From NCBI GenBank assembly GCA_033807695.1, contig CM066309.1, positions 1,798,001 to 1,862,000 of the forward strand: a stretch of 64,000 nucleotides of DNA. The letters run 5' to 3'. Under the pieces are notes generated by a model. The model made no database searches. It was not told where the DNA came from and was given only the letters and a program-made list of their open reading frames with translations. Origin of the DNA: Daedaleopsis sinensis (Eukaryota; Basidiomycota; Agaricomycetes; Polyporales; Polyporaceae). The position numbers and the translations under genes are program-made. Shown one piece after another: positions 1 through 11,730 of this stretch. Positions within the stretch are counted from its first letter, which is position 1; every line of letters begins with the position of its first letter.

Positions 1-80
1 GTGACCGGCGACCTCTGAGTTTCTGCCCTCATCTTGTCGCTCTCACCTTGTAGTCCTCCGACGTCTACGCGTCGACGCGC

Positions 81-2086
81 ATGCGCTCGCCCTACCAGCT
101 CCTCCCCACCACCTTCTCCGCCCCCGGGTCCTCCTCGAACTCTGGGCCTCGCTGGACATACGCGTGGCACGGTGCACGCAGGACGTGTCTCGTGCTCGCC
201 ACCCGGAGGCGGCTCAAAACCGCGCTGCTCGTGCTCGCGCTGCTCATCGGGGGCGCGCTCGCAGCGGCGACGTACGTGCTCAACTACCCGCTCCCGCCGC
301 TCTACTCGAGATTCCACACGGCGGAGCTCGCGCTGCCGCAGCACGACCCGTCCCTCCCTGCGCCGGAGGGACGGGACGGGCGGTATCTGTGGGTCGCGAA
401 CCACGCAAGCAGTGAGTACATGTTTGAATTGGCCCACTGCAGTGGCACCTGCACTCTTGTCGCCCCTGCCGAACGACCGACCGATGCGATGCATTCTGCA
501 TGGTCTCCTCGAGCACACCCGTAACTGCTGCTGACGTCGGTTCTGCGCGAACTATGAACAGAGTGTGGATGGGGGAACGCGATGCAGGAGCTATTTTTGA
601 ACGCGTACCTCGCGTACAGGACGAATAGAGCGTGAGTGTCTTTCCGTCGCGCGACGCGCATTCCATATCGTCGCTGCGCGTCGTTGGGACCGGGTCCCAC
701 CTTCCAGCCGTGAAGGACAAAATATCATCGTGCTTGGGGACTACACATTCTCATCTAGCTCGGATGCTGACGTTTTTGGTGTCGCCAGATTCGTCTTTGA
801 CAACTACACGTGGAGCCGGGGCGAGGAGGACTACTCGCTCTACAACTTGAAGCCCATCCCGTCGAGGATTCCTCTGACGGCAATGATACGAGGTCCGTAA
901 ATGCGCTATATTTGTGGATCTACCGCTCCGCTCCGTTGCGCACGTAGTAGCTGGTCAATCGGAGAGAAAGGTGTGGTCGAGATGCTAATCAACGTTGTAT
1001 CTGTGCCTTCAGGCCCTATCGTGGGCGGACATATGCCGGGCATGCCTCGCGCTGTAACACCAGAATACTTCTACGACGTCTGTCGCGACGGCACGGTCGT
1101 CGGCAGCTACGAGGTCAACGACGCGCTGTCTGACCCCAGCGCAGAGACCCTAATCCAAGCGTGGTCGCAAAAATTGGAGCCGTATCGGTGCGTCGAGATC
1201 GCGAGAAGTCCGCCCGAGATCTTCGATGAACAGTGAGTCTCTCCTCCCATACGTCCCCCAGCCACGCTCCCCAAACTTGATTTTGACTTTGATCGCATCG
1301 CAGCTTGTTCGCAGACCCCAGCCGCCTCCTCGACATCTGGCCGCACTTCTCGCAGTCCCCGATCGTGCAAGAGTTCAGCTGGTCGACGCTCGTCGAACTC
1401 GCCTTCGACAACAACCGCGCGGCCATCTCCCCCGTCTCCCCGTTCGCGCACTTGCTCTCTGCGTCCCTAGTCTCGGGTCTCGCGCGATACCCGAGAATCC
1501 CTGGGCTCCTGGTGCTCCACATCCGCCGGGGTGACTTCAAGGGCCACTGCCATGACGTACTCGCGCGCCGTTCGATCGGCTACACCGGCTTCAACTCGTT
1601 CCCCGCTCTCCCAGACCGCTGGGACCTACCCGCGGACATCTCGGACAGGGAGAAGAAGGCGCTGTACACCCGCCACTGCTTCCCGGACATCGACGCGCTC
1701 GTGCAGCGCGTCGAGGACGTCCGGCGGAGCGAGGAAGGGGGCGGGCTGGCGCACGTGTACATCATGACGAACGGCGCGCCGGCGTGGGTAGCCAGGCTCA
1801 AGGCCGCACTGCGTGCGCGGCACCCGGGCTGGGCGCACATCGGCAGCAGCAGAGATCTGGTGCTGACGCAAGAGCAGAAGTACGTCGCGCAGGCGGTGGA
1901 CATGCTCGTTGCGCAGAGGGCGCAGGTGTTCGTGGGGAACGGGGTACGTCTGTCCGGCTGCCCTTTTCGTCGCCGTGAGACTGCAGCTGACTCGCTGTTT
2001 CGTTGAAGTTCTCGACTTTGAGTGGGATGGTAGTCATGCTCCGTATGGCAAATGGCATACATTCCAATGCAACTAGACATTGGTAG
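81..2086 (+). CDS. GDP-fucose O-fucosyltransferase-like membrane protein
   Basis: Six exons join in frame: 81-411, 562-631, 789-892, 1013-1232, 1304-1943 and 2009-2086, giving 480 residues. A single membrane helix near residues 55-76 (ALLVLALLIGGALAAATYVL) precedes a lumenal domain, as in type II Golgi glycosyltransferases. Family marks are CGWGNAMQE just after the first intron, FVFDNYTW, and VLHIRRGDF followed by HC in exon 5; the last is the nucleotide-sugar binding signature of O-fucosyltransferase-like enzymes. Fungal members are widespread but their acceptor is mostly unknown. The start is uncertain: a stop at 51-53 looks like part of an intron end (cttgtag), and the frame stays open after it, so a first exon may lie before the window. 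The first exon is rich in Ser and Pro before the helix. Splice junctions keep frame throughout. Confidence 0.82.
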
Positions 2087-2199
2087 AACCATTGTCGCGC
2101 TCGATTTTCGCCTCCGATTCGTGCTCCGAACGTCTAGTAACGAGACTACTGTGCCAAGTGCAGCTGGACCGTATTCCAGTACTATGGACGACGTCCACT

Positions 2200-2966
2200 C
2201 ATTATGGCCCGTGAACATCATCTCTCGTACATGCTTGATCGCGGCCGACATCCTTCTCGTGATCATCACATGGAGGGCCAACCCCCGCTGACTGCTTAGA
2301 TGGCCACGGTGCACCGTCCTTGATGGCGATAGTCTTGCGAAACGGTACGTGGCGGCCCGCACAGTCTGCGGTACAACTGGGACAGCGAGCTGACAGTAGC
2401 GTGCTACTACACAGGCGTGAACTACTTCGTGTAAGCCAGTGGCACTCTTCCGCATCATGAGCTTGCCCATGCCCGACTGACAGCGACGTCACGGGCCTGT
2501 AGTGTTATATTGACTATGAACATCATACACCTCGCATTCTCGACAGCGTCTGTAGGTCCGCGTTCGCAATCGACAAACAGAGGGCTGCTGATCGCCACCA
2601 TAGATCCTAAGCAGCGAGGGCTTCAGTCAAATCACAGTGTTCACCGAGCCGTACGTGCTTCAAGGCCTGACGTTGTGTGTGAGGTGCCCGCATGTACTCA
2701 CCGTCACGCAGTTCAAACATGACAGGGTCACTGCCGTCCTCGTTTCGCGTTTCCTGCTCGATCTGCGGGAGTCAAATAGAGATACTGTCAAGCTGGCCCT
2801 GGACGAACTATCCGCTGTAGATAGTACTGGAACGCGGTCAGCGGCGGGTACTCTCAGCTTCGCGAGCATGGTCAGTTCGGTCGGCGGCACAATTTCTATG
2901 CCCGAAATACTCGCTGCATATGAACGAGAAGAAGACGAGGAGGACAAGTCGTCCAATTTACCGTAA
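2200..2966 (+). pseudogene. Remnant of a DUF6533 membrane protein gene (3' half)
   Basis: Pieces of the second half of a DUF6533 protein lie in order on the plus strand. CLIAADILLVIITWR ends at 2291, MNIIHLAFSTASV follows near 2516-2560, and an ITVFTEP piece leads across a short intron into a final exon with TAVLVSRFLLDLRESNRDTV, ending at 2966. These match segments of the fuller copies at 11731-13589 and 23251-25135. The front half, including the EVKYFWKRR helix, is missing, and the joins between segments are not clean. It starts about 120 bases after the glycosyltransferase stop. I read it as a truncated relic; a much altered short gene is less likely. Confidence 0.6.
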
Positions 2967-4586
2967 ACGAGTGGGGATCTGGCCGCAGTGGCAGGTCCGG
3001 TCTGATATGTTGCGCCAATGTGTTCATTCTTTCACTGTACTCAATAACCTCGTCAAAGCTCCACCATCCCCGGGGCAGAAGGACGGTGCGCCGGGTTGTC
3101 AGGAGTATCAGTGCGAATACACACTCACAGATTAGTACGCTGGGGTAGATAGAGCTCGCCGCCATGAATAGGTTCACAAAGTGAAAGCCCCGGATGCAAG
3201 GATAGGGGTATTTCTCGCTAAAGCGGGCAACATTCAAGGAACCATGAGCAGCTGCTCTCTAGGTTACTGCATGAACTGATTGGAGGCATAACATACTAAG
3301 CTCTGCGCATGCCCACGAGGCAAGTCAGTTAACCATCCGATCAGGCAACCCCCACATCTACTCACCTCTTCTGAACATCCATGATTCTCTCCTGGAGCTC
3401 ATCGTCGTGTGGAGATGAGGTCATGTAGGAACGTTTTCTCGGTCTCGTTGAGAGTGAGCTGAGATGGGTCGAGAGGTGGGATCAAGGCGGGTTCGACTGC
3501 GCCTTCGGGAGTGATCATGGCTATTGACAGTGATAGGGAAGTAGAACAGCTGTGGTGATGGGCAGAGGCAGATAGCTAACCATAGAACGACATAGTTAGC
3601 GAGGCACAGATTATGGGGTGTGTGTGAAAACAGACTCATTCTTCTTCAATCTACTAGTATGCCCATAGTACTAGAAACTTTGTTCTCCGTTTGTACTATC
3701 CCTTCAGCTGCGAGTTATAGCTCGAAGAAGCTATCATACCAGCTCAATATTCATGACTAGCTTCTACGTACGTACTGACTTATGTTCAATTTCAGCTTTG
3801 GCCTGGAGGAGGCCAAGAGGAGGCATATCTATGGTTTGCGTGACCGCGGACTCGGAGTGACTCCGGAGCGCCGTCACACCAGGTCCGTCATCACGGGCGC
3901 CGAAAGGAGGTTTGCTTCCTCCTTCGACCAACGTGCACCTACTACGATCAACACCACTGCACCCGCTGCGCGCGCAAGGTATACCCAAGTTGCAGTTGAA
4001 GGTTTACCCACCGGTGGCGTTAGTACGATGACTTATGAGTCTGTTCAACTGCCGTTCAGAGCACGTTCTTATCACAGAAAACGACCAGTACTCTGAGACG
4101 GCCTGCCAGTATCAACCTCGTTCGACAATTCAAGCAGCAGCGCAAGCACTAGTGTAGCACCGTAGGTGAGGGATCCGACATATAGAACAGAAGCAGCGCA
4201 CTAACCCCTCACGGCCATACTGCACACACCGTCTTGCGCGCGACAGGATTTGCGGAGCTGTCCCCCTCTAAGTAGGATCCATCACGATCTGCCGCGTCGA
4301 CGTTTCATCCAGGGTCTCTCTTGCCCACGGCGCTCCGTCTGGGCTAACTCAATATACGACATGAACGTCCGGCGTTACTGGTCGTGTGCGCACCTTTGAC
4401 TCTCCCCATTGGTTTGGGTTAATGCGATAGGTTTGACCTTTGTAATCGCGCCTATATCATATGGTGGACGAACGTGCGCCGCATCCGCATGCCATCACTT
4501 TCGCTTATACTTTAGGAGACGGGGGGATGTCTGGGGATGTCGTCTTCGACCCTCTGGCTTACATCTGGCATATGTCGGCTTTTACT
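2967..4586. other. Intergenic stretch with no recognised gene
   Basis: No recognisable protein or RNA is seen. An open frame at 3782-4096 on the plus strand follows a good intron end (caatttcag), so it could be a last exon of something, but I do not recognise its product and see no matching upstream exons. Confidence 0.4.
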
Positions 4587-4593
4587 TATAAGA
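4587..4593 (+). promoter_or_regulatory. TATA-like box of the phytase-type esterase-like gene
   Basis: TATAAGA lies 44 bases before the ATG at 4637. Confidence 0.4.
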
Positions 4594-4636
4594 ACCTATC
4601 GATGATCCCCGGGGCTGCTATCCGACCGCGGACGCA

Positions 4637-6712
4637 ATGGCTCTCTTTTGGCTAGTGACGGCTCTCTCCCTGCAGGTTGCGACCTCTCTCGGTCGTCCTC
4701 CACGAGCTCACACAGGCCATGCCGAGCCGGACCCATCCTTTGCCGTAAACGTGAAGCTCGGTGGGAAGACCTACATCAACAAGGTCAGTGAACTTTGTTT
4801 GCGACCGCACAGGCTTATGCTGAGTCGATGACGTCGACCCACTCCCTTAGGGCCTAGTTGCGTTTGGGTTGATTCCATCCAACTTCAGGGATTCTACAGG
4901 TGTGTAATCTGCTTCTACTTCGCGAGCTCTTATCAGCATCGACGTCTGCTCACCCTATCCTGCAGGCGACACACTCGGTGGTATCGGAAGTGGAATTGCC
5001 ATCAAGAGGGGTTCATTTGTTCAAAACTCCAAAGGTACCTTTTCTGGCACGTTCGTCACACAGCCTGACAGAGGCTTCAATGTGTATGTCTCTGTTGTTC
5101 CCCCGTGATGTCACGAAATGCCTGAATCATAGTGCTGACTATATCCATATAGCGACGGAACGATTGACTGGCAGTCGCGTCAATACCGGATCGACTTCGT
5201 CCTATCGCCGTACTATAACAGTAGCGACCTCACATTTGAAGAGGCGTTGGACACGCTCAAAGTGACATATCGGGACACCCTTTTGTACACTGAAAGAAAC
5301 TTCCAGAAGACGACTGGGTTGGACGCTACGGGCATCCGCCCCGCTCAATTCTTAGGCAACATTCCCGCACTTCCCATAGCGAGCAACGGCCATCTCTCCG
5401 TTGACGCGGAGGGAATTGCGCTCAACGCTGATGGAACGTATGTCTCTATCCGCTGTTCAAAGCAACAACTCGGCCTAAAGGTGGCGTGACAGGTTCTGGA
5501 TGAGCGACGAATACGGGCCATACATCTATCTCATGAGTGCTCATGGCCAACTCATCAAGACCATCCAACCTCCACCGGCCATCCTTCCCATCGTCAAAGG
5601 CGCGCTCAACTTCACTTCTGTGGACGACCCCGACACTGGCCGTGCTGCGAATAAGGGTAGGTCACCGCAATTTGGCGACATGTCTTGTGTACCACTGATG
5701 AGCATGGACGGGTATGGGTATCAGGCTTTGAGGGTCTCACGCTTGACTCCACGGGCAAGACACTCTTCGCGATGCTACAGACCGCGACGATCCAGGACGG
5801 CGGCGACGACAAGGATACCTCGCGCTACACCCGTCTGCTTGCATACGACGTGTCGGCCCCGCTGAAGGCGCACCCGCGCCTCATCGGCGAGTGGGTCGTC
5901 CCGCTGCCCCAGAGCAAGAAGGGCAAGACGCTCGCCCAGAGCGAGATCCATTTCGTGAGCAAGAACGTTTTCCTCGTGCTCGCGCGCGACGGCGACGGCC
6001 ACGGCGGCGACGACGACAACTCCGCGTACAAGTATGTCGTGCTCCTCCTCCTCCTACTAACCAGTTCGCGCCGATCCTCTTTCGCTGCGTCCTGAGCTCG
6101 ATGTTGCCGGCGTGCTGACTGCGGACACCAGGCAGGCGGATCTGTTCGACATCACGAAGGCGACGGACATCCACGGCACGAAGTTCGACGACCCCAGCCA
6201 CCCGATCGCAGACGGCGGCAAGCTGGACAAGAGCATCACGCCCGCGACGTACCAGTCGTTCGTGAACTTCATCGACGACACGCAGCTCGCGCGGTTCGGC
6301 CTGCACAACGGTACGCGTCTGGTATCTGAGCCTCCACCACGAGAGCACCACTCACCCGAGTTTTCCGTCTTCGTCTCTCGTCTCTCATGCTCCAGGCAAG
6401 CCCGCCGATCAGACGCTCCTCGACGCCAAGTGGGAGTCGCTCGCGCTCGCGCCGGCTCTGGACCCTGCCTTCCCGGACGACTACTTCCTGTTCACCGCGG
6501 TGCGTACCTTGAGCTGAGGAAAAATCCGCGGCGTCGTGCGAATGAGGCTGACTGGGAATGCACACTGGCAGGCCGACAACGACTTCATCACCACCCAGGG
6601 CATCGCGCTTGGGAAGCCGTACAACGCGGGGCTGGACAACGACAACCAGTTCTTGGTATTCCGTGTCACGCTGCCGGGGGCTGCTGTCAGTGGGGTCGCT
6701 CGCGATTGGTGA
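4637..6712 (+). CDS. Secreted protein with phytase-type esterase-like domain (PF13449)
   Basis: Nine exons (4637-4783, 4851-4899, 4966-5083, 5153-5437, 5493-5656, 5725-6031, 6132-6310, 6396-6499, 6572-6712) join to 497 residues. The first 18 or so residues form a signal peptide. Marks of the esterase-like domain are TLGGIGSGIAI, FVTQPDRGFN, then DAEGIALNADGTFWMSDEYGPY across the fourth intron, GFEGLTLD across the fifth, and DNDFITTQGIA near the end. Such proteins are predicted beta-propellers in bacteria and fungi; the name comes from a phytase-associated domain and the true substrate is not established. The frame is open through all joins and the last exon ends naturally with a TGA after ARDW, so the gene looks intact. 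It likely acts outside the cell. Confidence 0.85.
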
Positions 6713-7138
6713 TCTCGCGCTACCACCTACGTCTATGGTGCAAAAACTGTACCTGAAGCTTGAAGTCTTGTGTACAGGCCTCTGTAACGGTGTTACCGCC
6801 ACGCGGAGATGTTGACTTTAAGTGCTACTGCACTTCTGGGCTGTGAGCGGCATCTTCTGAGATTAGGGCGGTCCCCCTCACCGCTTGGTCCCTCCGAGCA
6901 TAGCCGCGGCGCGACATCTCTGCGCAAGCATAGCGACTCATTGTGCGTGTAGTATCGTTCGCTGCGTTACAACTGACAGTGCTGAGTACAATGAACGCTT
7001 CTCTTCCGCAAGACGGAGTCTCTGCAGTCTTTATGACCGTTGTGATACTACAAGTACATACGTCTGGCGCCGTGGCATGCTTAGTACGTCCCCTCCTGGC
7101 GTCGACGCTTCGTTTTTCGACACTCCAAACGACAGGCT
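6713..7138. other. Gap between convergent genes
   Basis: No coding signal recognised; it should hold the 3' ends of the plus-strand esterase-like gene and the minus-strand dehydrogenase. Confidence 0.4.
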
Positions 7139-8380
7139 TCAGTCGAACACTACGCCTCCATCGATGATATACTGTGGACCTATTGAGTGGCTCTATCCTC
7201 CAAGTTTTGAACTTCGGACGTACCGATTGTCCTGGAATTTGACGGCACGTTCCAGTTGAGTTGAGTGGATTCCTTGCAGCTCGTCACATACTTGGCATCG
7301 CACTCACCGGTGATGAACGACGCGTCCGGCGAGACCAAGAAGGATACGAGGCCCGCAACGTCTTCGGGCTGACCGATGCGCTTCAATAAACCTCGGGCCT
7401 ATCGAAGAAGAGTCATCCAGCCGCTCTCGCAGCATTAGTGCACTGTGCTGATCACGTACGGCTAGCATCTGCTTGTGGGCCCCTCGGGGCTCTCCGGTGG
7501 TTTCGGAGTGTATTTCGTCAAGACGATCAACTGCGTCAAGAATAGAGCAGCAGTCCATGTCAGTAGCGATCCAATTGTCGATGCTCCTTCCTGCTCACCA
7601 AGTGGGGTCTCGATCGATCCTGGTGCATACGCGTTCACCGTAATCCCATACTTGCCGTAGTCCATCGCAGCCGACTGCGTCATGCCTCTTACTGCAAACT
7701 TGGTCGCGCAGTATACGGCCTGTCCGGGACTCCCTAAAATAGGACGGGGAGTAGCACGCGCGAAACATCGCAAACAGTTAGGTGCGGAGACGTACCGACT
7801 TTGCTAGCAATCGAGGCTGCCCCAATGATGCGGCCCCCGCCGCCTTGCTTGATCAACTGCATAGCCGCGTATTTGTAGCTGAAGAAGACCCCCTTGATGT
7901 TGATGTTGATCATTTTGTCGAGAATCTCGGTGGGCACTACGGTCAGGTGTGAACGTGTGCAAATAACGTGCGCGGAGTATGGGCGGCGGGACACATACTC
8001 TCATGAAGGGTGCCGATCAGGCCAATCCCCGCGTTGGCGATCATCTGCATTCATTCAAAGTGATCAGCCAAAGGTACGACCTCTGCCAACTCGGAGTGTA
8101 AAGGACATACTGCGTACAGGCCGCCCAGTTCTTGTACCACGGTATCCACGAGCCTCTTGACATCGTCCTCAGCCGAGACGTCTCCGTATACAGTGACTAC
8201 GCGAGACGAGTGCTGGGCACGAATGTCGTCCGCGAGAGCTTCGAGCAGTTCCCGAGTGCCTGGGAGGTCAAAAAGCCCAAGCTCGAACCCGTCCTTCGCC
8301 AGTCGAAGGGCAATGCCACGGCCGAGGCCCATTGCCGCTCCAGTGATGATCGCGACACGTTTCGTAGGGGAAACCTCCAT
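7139..8380 (-). CDS. Short-chain dehydrogenase/reductase (SDR), classical type
   Basis: Seven exons on the minus strand (8111-8380, 7999-8044, 7796-7936, 7599-7733, 7460-7530, 7308-7398, 7139-7179) join to 264 residues. The nucleotide site is [10 protein letters not shown] near residue 13. An NAG motif (MIANAGIG) sits in exon 2, Ser and YCATK of the catalytic set in exons 3-4, and [16 protein letters not shown] follows. The tail [12 protein letters not shown] then [13 protein letters not shown] is typical of SDRs of the acetoin/diacetyl reductase and 3-ketoacyl-ACP reductase kind. It should use NAD(P)H to reduce a small ketone or oxidise an alcohol; the substrate cannot be told. The last exon is only 41 bases. 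The start ATG at 8378-8380 leads straight into the Rossmann fold, and a TATA-like site lies about 60 bases upstream. Confidence 0.9.
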
Positions 8381-8440
8381 GCTGAATGCGTGTGGGTTGC
8401 ACGGGGGACTAGATAGACCCCCGTGTGCAGCGACCAGGGT

Positions 8441-8448
8441 CTTATAAG
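8441..8448 (-). promoter_or_regulatory. TATA-like box of the SDR gene
   Basis: The palindrome CTTATAAG lies 61 bases before the SDR start on the minus strand. Confidence 0.4.
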
Positions 8449-8923
8449 CAGTGCGCAAACACGTCTTGAGTGTACTCGGACCGTAGTTACTCACGAACGT
8501 CCTCATGACCCGAGCTTCCCCGCCCAGTTAGTACATTCGATAACTGGAGAAGAACCATCTTGGACCCGGAAGTTAGGTAGCTTCATTTGGCGAGCACCCT
8601 GTGAGACATGCGGAGCGACAGTGCAGTGCATGGTTGCTAACAAGTTGAACTCACTGGCGATGATAATAAAAAGCCCGGTGATAGTAGGGTATAGTAGAAT
8701 ACAGGCTGATTTGCTTCACAGCTGGGCAGAAAAGCACGGCATCATGACCAAATAACTCGAATGGACGAGTCTAGGCTTGTTCTAAGTTACTTGTGAGGAG
8801 AAGGAGGACTCGAGAGAGCCATTCGGCTTACTCGGCGAACTCTAGGCTAGGTTCAGGCGCTCACTGTCAGTGGCCCGACGGTCCCGGTGCAATGCTTCGC
8901 TATCATCCACACAGAGATCCCTG

Positions 8924-9165
8924 TCATACCGGCCGCAGTGTGTCAGTGACCTGCTCGACACGACGTAGCTCCTGAACCTCCAACTCTGACTGTGATGCCA
9001 TTCCGTCTGGTGCAACATTGCGGCCCCTAGTATTCCCCAGGAGACGCTTGGAACCACACATACAGAGTTGACCCCGAGTGGTCCAAGTGAAAGTTCGAAG
9101 AGTAGTGAACCCGGCAATGAACCGGCTTCTGCACAGCGCATACATCATTGCTCCGGAAAACACTG
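8924..9165 (-). pseudogene. DUF6533 relic with two distant exons fused
   Basis: On the minus strand a clean intron end leads into VFSGAMMYALCRSRFIAG, which matches the middle exon of the copy at 23251-25135. After FTT the frame slips by one: the family sequence (ELSLGPLGVNS) resumes in another frame. Then all later exons are missing and the sequence jumps to the family's C-terminal end (GMASQSELEVQ, then RRVEQVTDTL), stopping at 8924. The frameshift and the internal deletion make it a pseudogene. Confidence 0.65.
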
Positions 9166-10300
9166 CCAACAGAGGATCATCATCAATGAGCTCTCAGCCT
9201 AGAGAGCCTAGACGGAGTGGCAGCTACGCGGACTTACTAGCAAGAGGAAGGTAAATGAACAATCGCAAGAGAAAATCCATCCATTGCGCGACCTTGCACC
9301 TAATATGGAATTGAGTCTTGTGTGTCAAACGAACTTGAGGACTTACGAGAAGCTCCTCTTCCTCCTACCACCATGTGGTCAGTTTTCCCACGGCCCCTGA
9401 GCAGGGACAACATCGTGCGGCATGCTGTCGTGGACCTAGCGACCTTCATTGAGGATAGTCTGACGGTCTGCATTATCGAGAGAGAAATCCACTACTTGAA
9501 GAGGTATGTGAGCAGGCGCGATGCGGGGTCATGTGGAAGCGAGGGTGCTCGGTGGGCGGGACATGATAAACGTCCACACCACTTGCTGGCCTGAATGGCT
9601 ACGGCCCTGCTAGTGCCGACGAGGTGGTAGTGTGAGTGATCGGGGGATAGTGACTGTCTGCATTGCTCCGATCGTAGACGTGTAGTGCAATGAATCTTGG
9701 ATGCGGTGATGTATGTGACTTCTGCTCCTGGTGGTGCGTCGGTCGAAGGTGCGAAGGTCCGGCGAGGTGCTCACAAGGGGAGTCGGAGAAGCGGAGGAGG
9801 GAACGAGTACGCGGGAGCGCGGAGCGCGGTCGGAAGTCGGGGGTCGTGTGTGTCGTATAACGAGCGTCGAGAGTCGAACGGAAGTCGGACGTGAACGAGA
9901 GCGAGAGCGAGAACGAAACGAAAACGATAGATCGAGGGCGAAAGATAATGTATTGCTTGGTGGGATAGTGGTGGTACAGGTCTGAGAGCTAAACTAAGCA
10001 GACCGAAAGTCCTCGAATAGTCCTAAGCGTCTAAGTTTCCTAATCCATAACGCTACCGAACTGTACGCTCAAAATCTACCGTAACGATCGAATACCCGCG
10101 CAGAACCATATGATGCTCATCAGCGGGACCCTTGTGGCCCATGTGTGCGTAGCCCTCTCCTTCGGGACGACCTGAGCCTCGCGCTTAGAAACTACATACA
10201 ATATACAATGCCTTGGGGGTCTGCAAGACCTATTGTCGTACCCTCTGCGGACAATCTGTAGAAATGGAATGCACAACTAGATCGTGCCGCCAGTGCGCGG
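9166..10300. other. Intergenic stretch with a GA-rich tract
   Basis: No gene recognised. A purine-rich tract at about 9775-9945 includes short repeats of gagcgagagcgagaacga. A weak DUF6533-like stretch at about 9430-9510 (EREIHYLKR) is too short to call. Confidence 0.4.
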
Positions 10301-10455
10301 CGCCCCGCTCGAGCCCAAGATAGCTCTTGATTCGCATCCTCCACCGCTATCATCATCTCAACCGTCGTACATAGGTCAGTCTGCCGAGATATAACCCCTA
10401 CATTACATGATGTTGGCACTCACAAAGAAACATGAATTGGCAGCGGACTACTAGT

Positions 10456-11030
10456 ATGAAGGGCGCGTGTTTCTGTTGTTTCCGTTTCGTACGTCGTCAC
10501 CAGCACGCCCGATCTCAGCGCGTTCTGCCACTGCACGCTTTGCCAGAGCCTGAGCGGTAAGCTACCGTCGCTACTGTTACCTACCCCAAGCACCAGTTAC
10601 TACTCGACCCGAGTCCAATGCCTGCCAGTCTCGGCCGCGGAATGACATCGGGCTGATCGGGAGTCGTGCAGGATGTCCTTTCATACATACCATCCACTTC
10701 CCTTCGAGCGCGGTCGAATGGACGCATCCAGCGCCGCACGAGGAGCGCCTTAACTCCTACACAGTTCCGAGCAAGCCTTGGAAGACGCGCTGGCGGTGCA
10801 AGTCCTGCGGCGCGTGCGTGCAATCCGTAAACTCAAAGACCGGCAGCACGAGTGTATGGGTCGCCCATCTCGCGAGAGACGAAGCGGGGAAGATCGTTGA
10901 GTGCCAGTGGGAAACCGTCCGACCGACTGCGCACATCTTCTACGGAACTCGGATGCTGGACGTGAAGGACCGTGACGGTCTGGGCAAGTGGGAGGGGTAC
11001 GAGAACGCCTCGACCAGGCTGGCCGAGTAG
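10456..11030 (+). pseudogene. GFA-domain gene copy 1, frameshifted
   Basis: This is a close copy of the intact GFA gene at 25978-26539 (minus). Exon 1 starts with an ATG at 10456 and MKGACFC, but one extra base in the run after TGTTTCTGT shifts the frame, so the CHCTLC zinc motif is no longer read. A stop follows before the intron. Exon 2 (from about 10671, CPFIHTIHFP onward) is still open to the stop at 11030; it keeps CKSCGAC and carries two small in-frame insertions relative to the intact copy. Glutathione-dependent formaldehyde-activating family proteins bind zinc through these cysteines. With the first cysteine cluster broken, this copy should not make a working protein. Confidence 0.75.
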
Positions 11031-11299
11031 ATGAGGGTGAGCAATGAATACCGCTATGCTTCCCGGAGGATACTCACGGCCTCTTCAGACCGCCTGCGCT
11101 GCTATAAGTGTCTATGACTTCGATTATGGGTACGCTGCCACTACTGTGGCCACTGGCAGAGTATTCACATTTCCCCATGTTCGTAATGTACGAATACTTC
11201 CGCGTCGTGCATCGGACTCTGTATTGGTACTTGGATCACTTCAAATACACCCTGAACTCGTCCCCAATCAATTGCCCCGGTCGACCGAGGATACTGGAA

Positions 11300-11510
11300 G
11301 GGTCTTTGGGTGGGCGACTCGGAGAGACGTCGATGATGACGAGTGCTGCGAGTGCGGCAGTAATGTACATCTGAGGGGAGATGGACTTCGGGGAGCGACG
11401 TGTACGTTACTGTGACGTTCGCGACCCCTGCGCTAGCGTCGGAAATAATAATGCTCGCTCTCTGTGTCCAGCAGGCAGACCGGATAGTACTGAACGGCAA
11501 CAGTTGAAAA
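11300..11510 (-). repeat. Dispersed repeat, copy a
   Basis: This stretch resembles, in inverted orientation, sequence at about 25390-25620 and in part 28560-28740. Shared words include the region around gggagatggacttcgg and the stretch containing gctcgctctctgtg and ccagcaggcagaccg. It has no clear protein and lies just downstream of GFA copy 1, as copy b lies downstream of GFA copy 2. Confidence 0.5.
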
Positions 11511-11730
11511 GCATTTCCATCGGAATTACATAAGCGTGTGTGGTCGTATGAAAGCCCATGTACGGGCTGGACAGTTGAGCGTTGAACTGCATAGATAGTT
11601 TATCTCCGGCAGCCCGAGTCTATCGAGCTCGTGATACATACAGAAGTACACCAAACGAACAGAAGCACAGTAGTCGTGTGTCAACTTGGAATATATAGGA
11701 TGCTTGTAAGTGGCTTCAGCGGCGCGAGAA

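Noticed and set aside
5025..5083. Possible intron starting at gtacct in the esterase-like gene
   Set aside because: Reading on gives GTFSGTFVTQPDRGFN, which belongs to the domain, so no intron is used there.
9430..9520. Possible DUF6533 signature (EREIHYLKR)
   Set aside because: Too short and too weak, and in the opposite orientation to the nearby relic.
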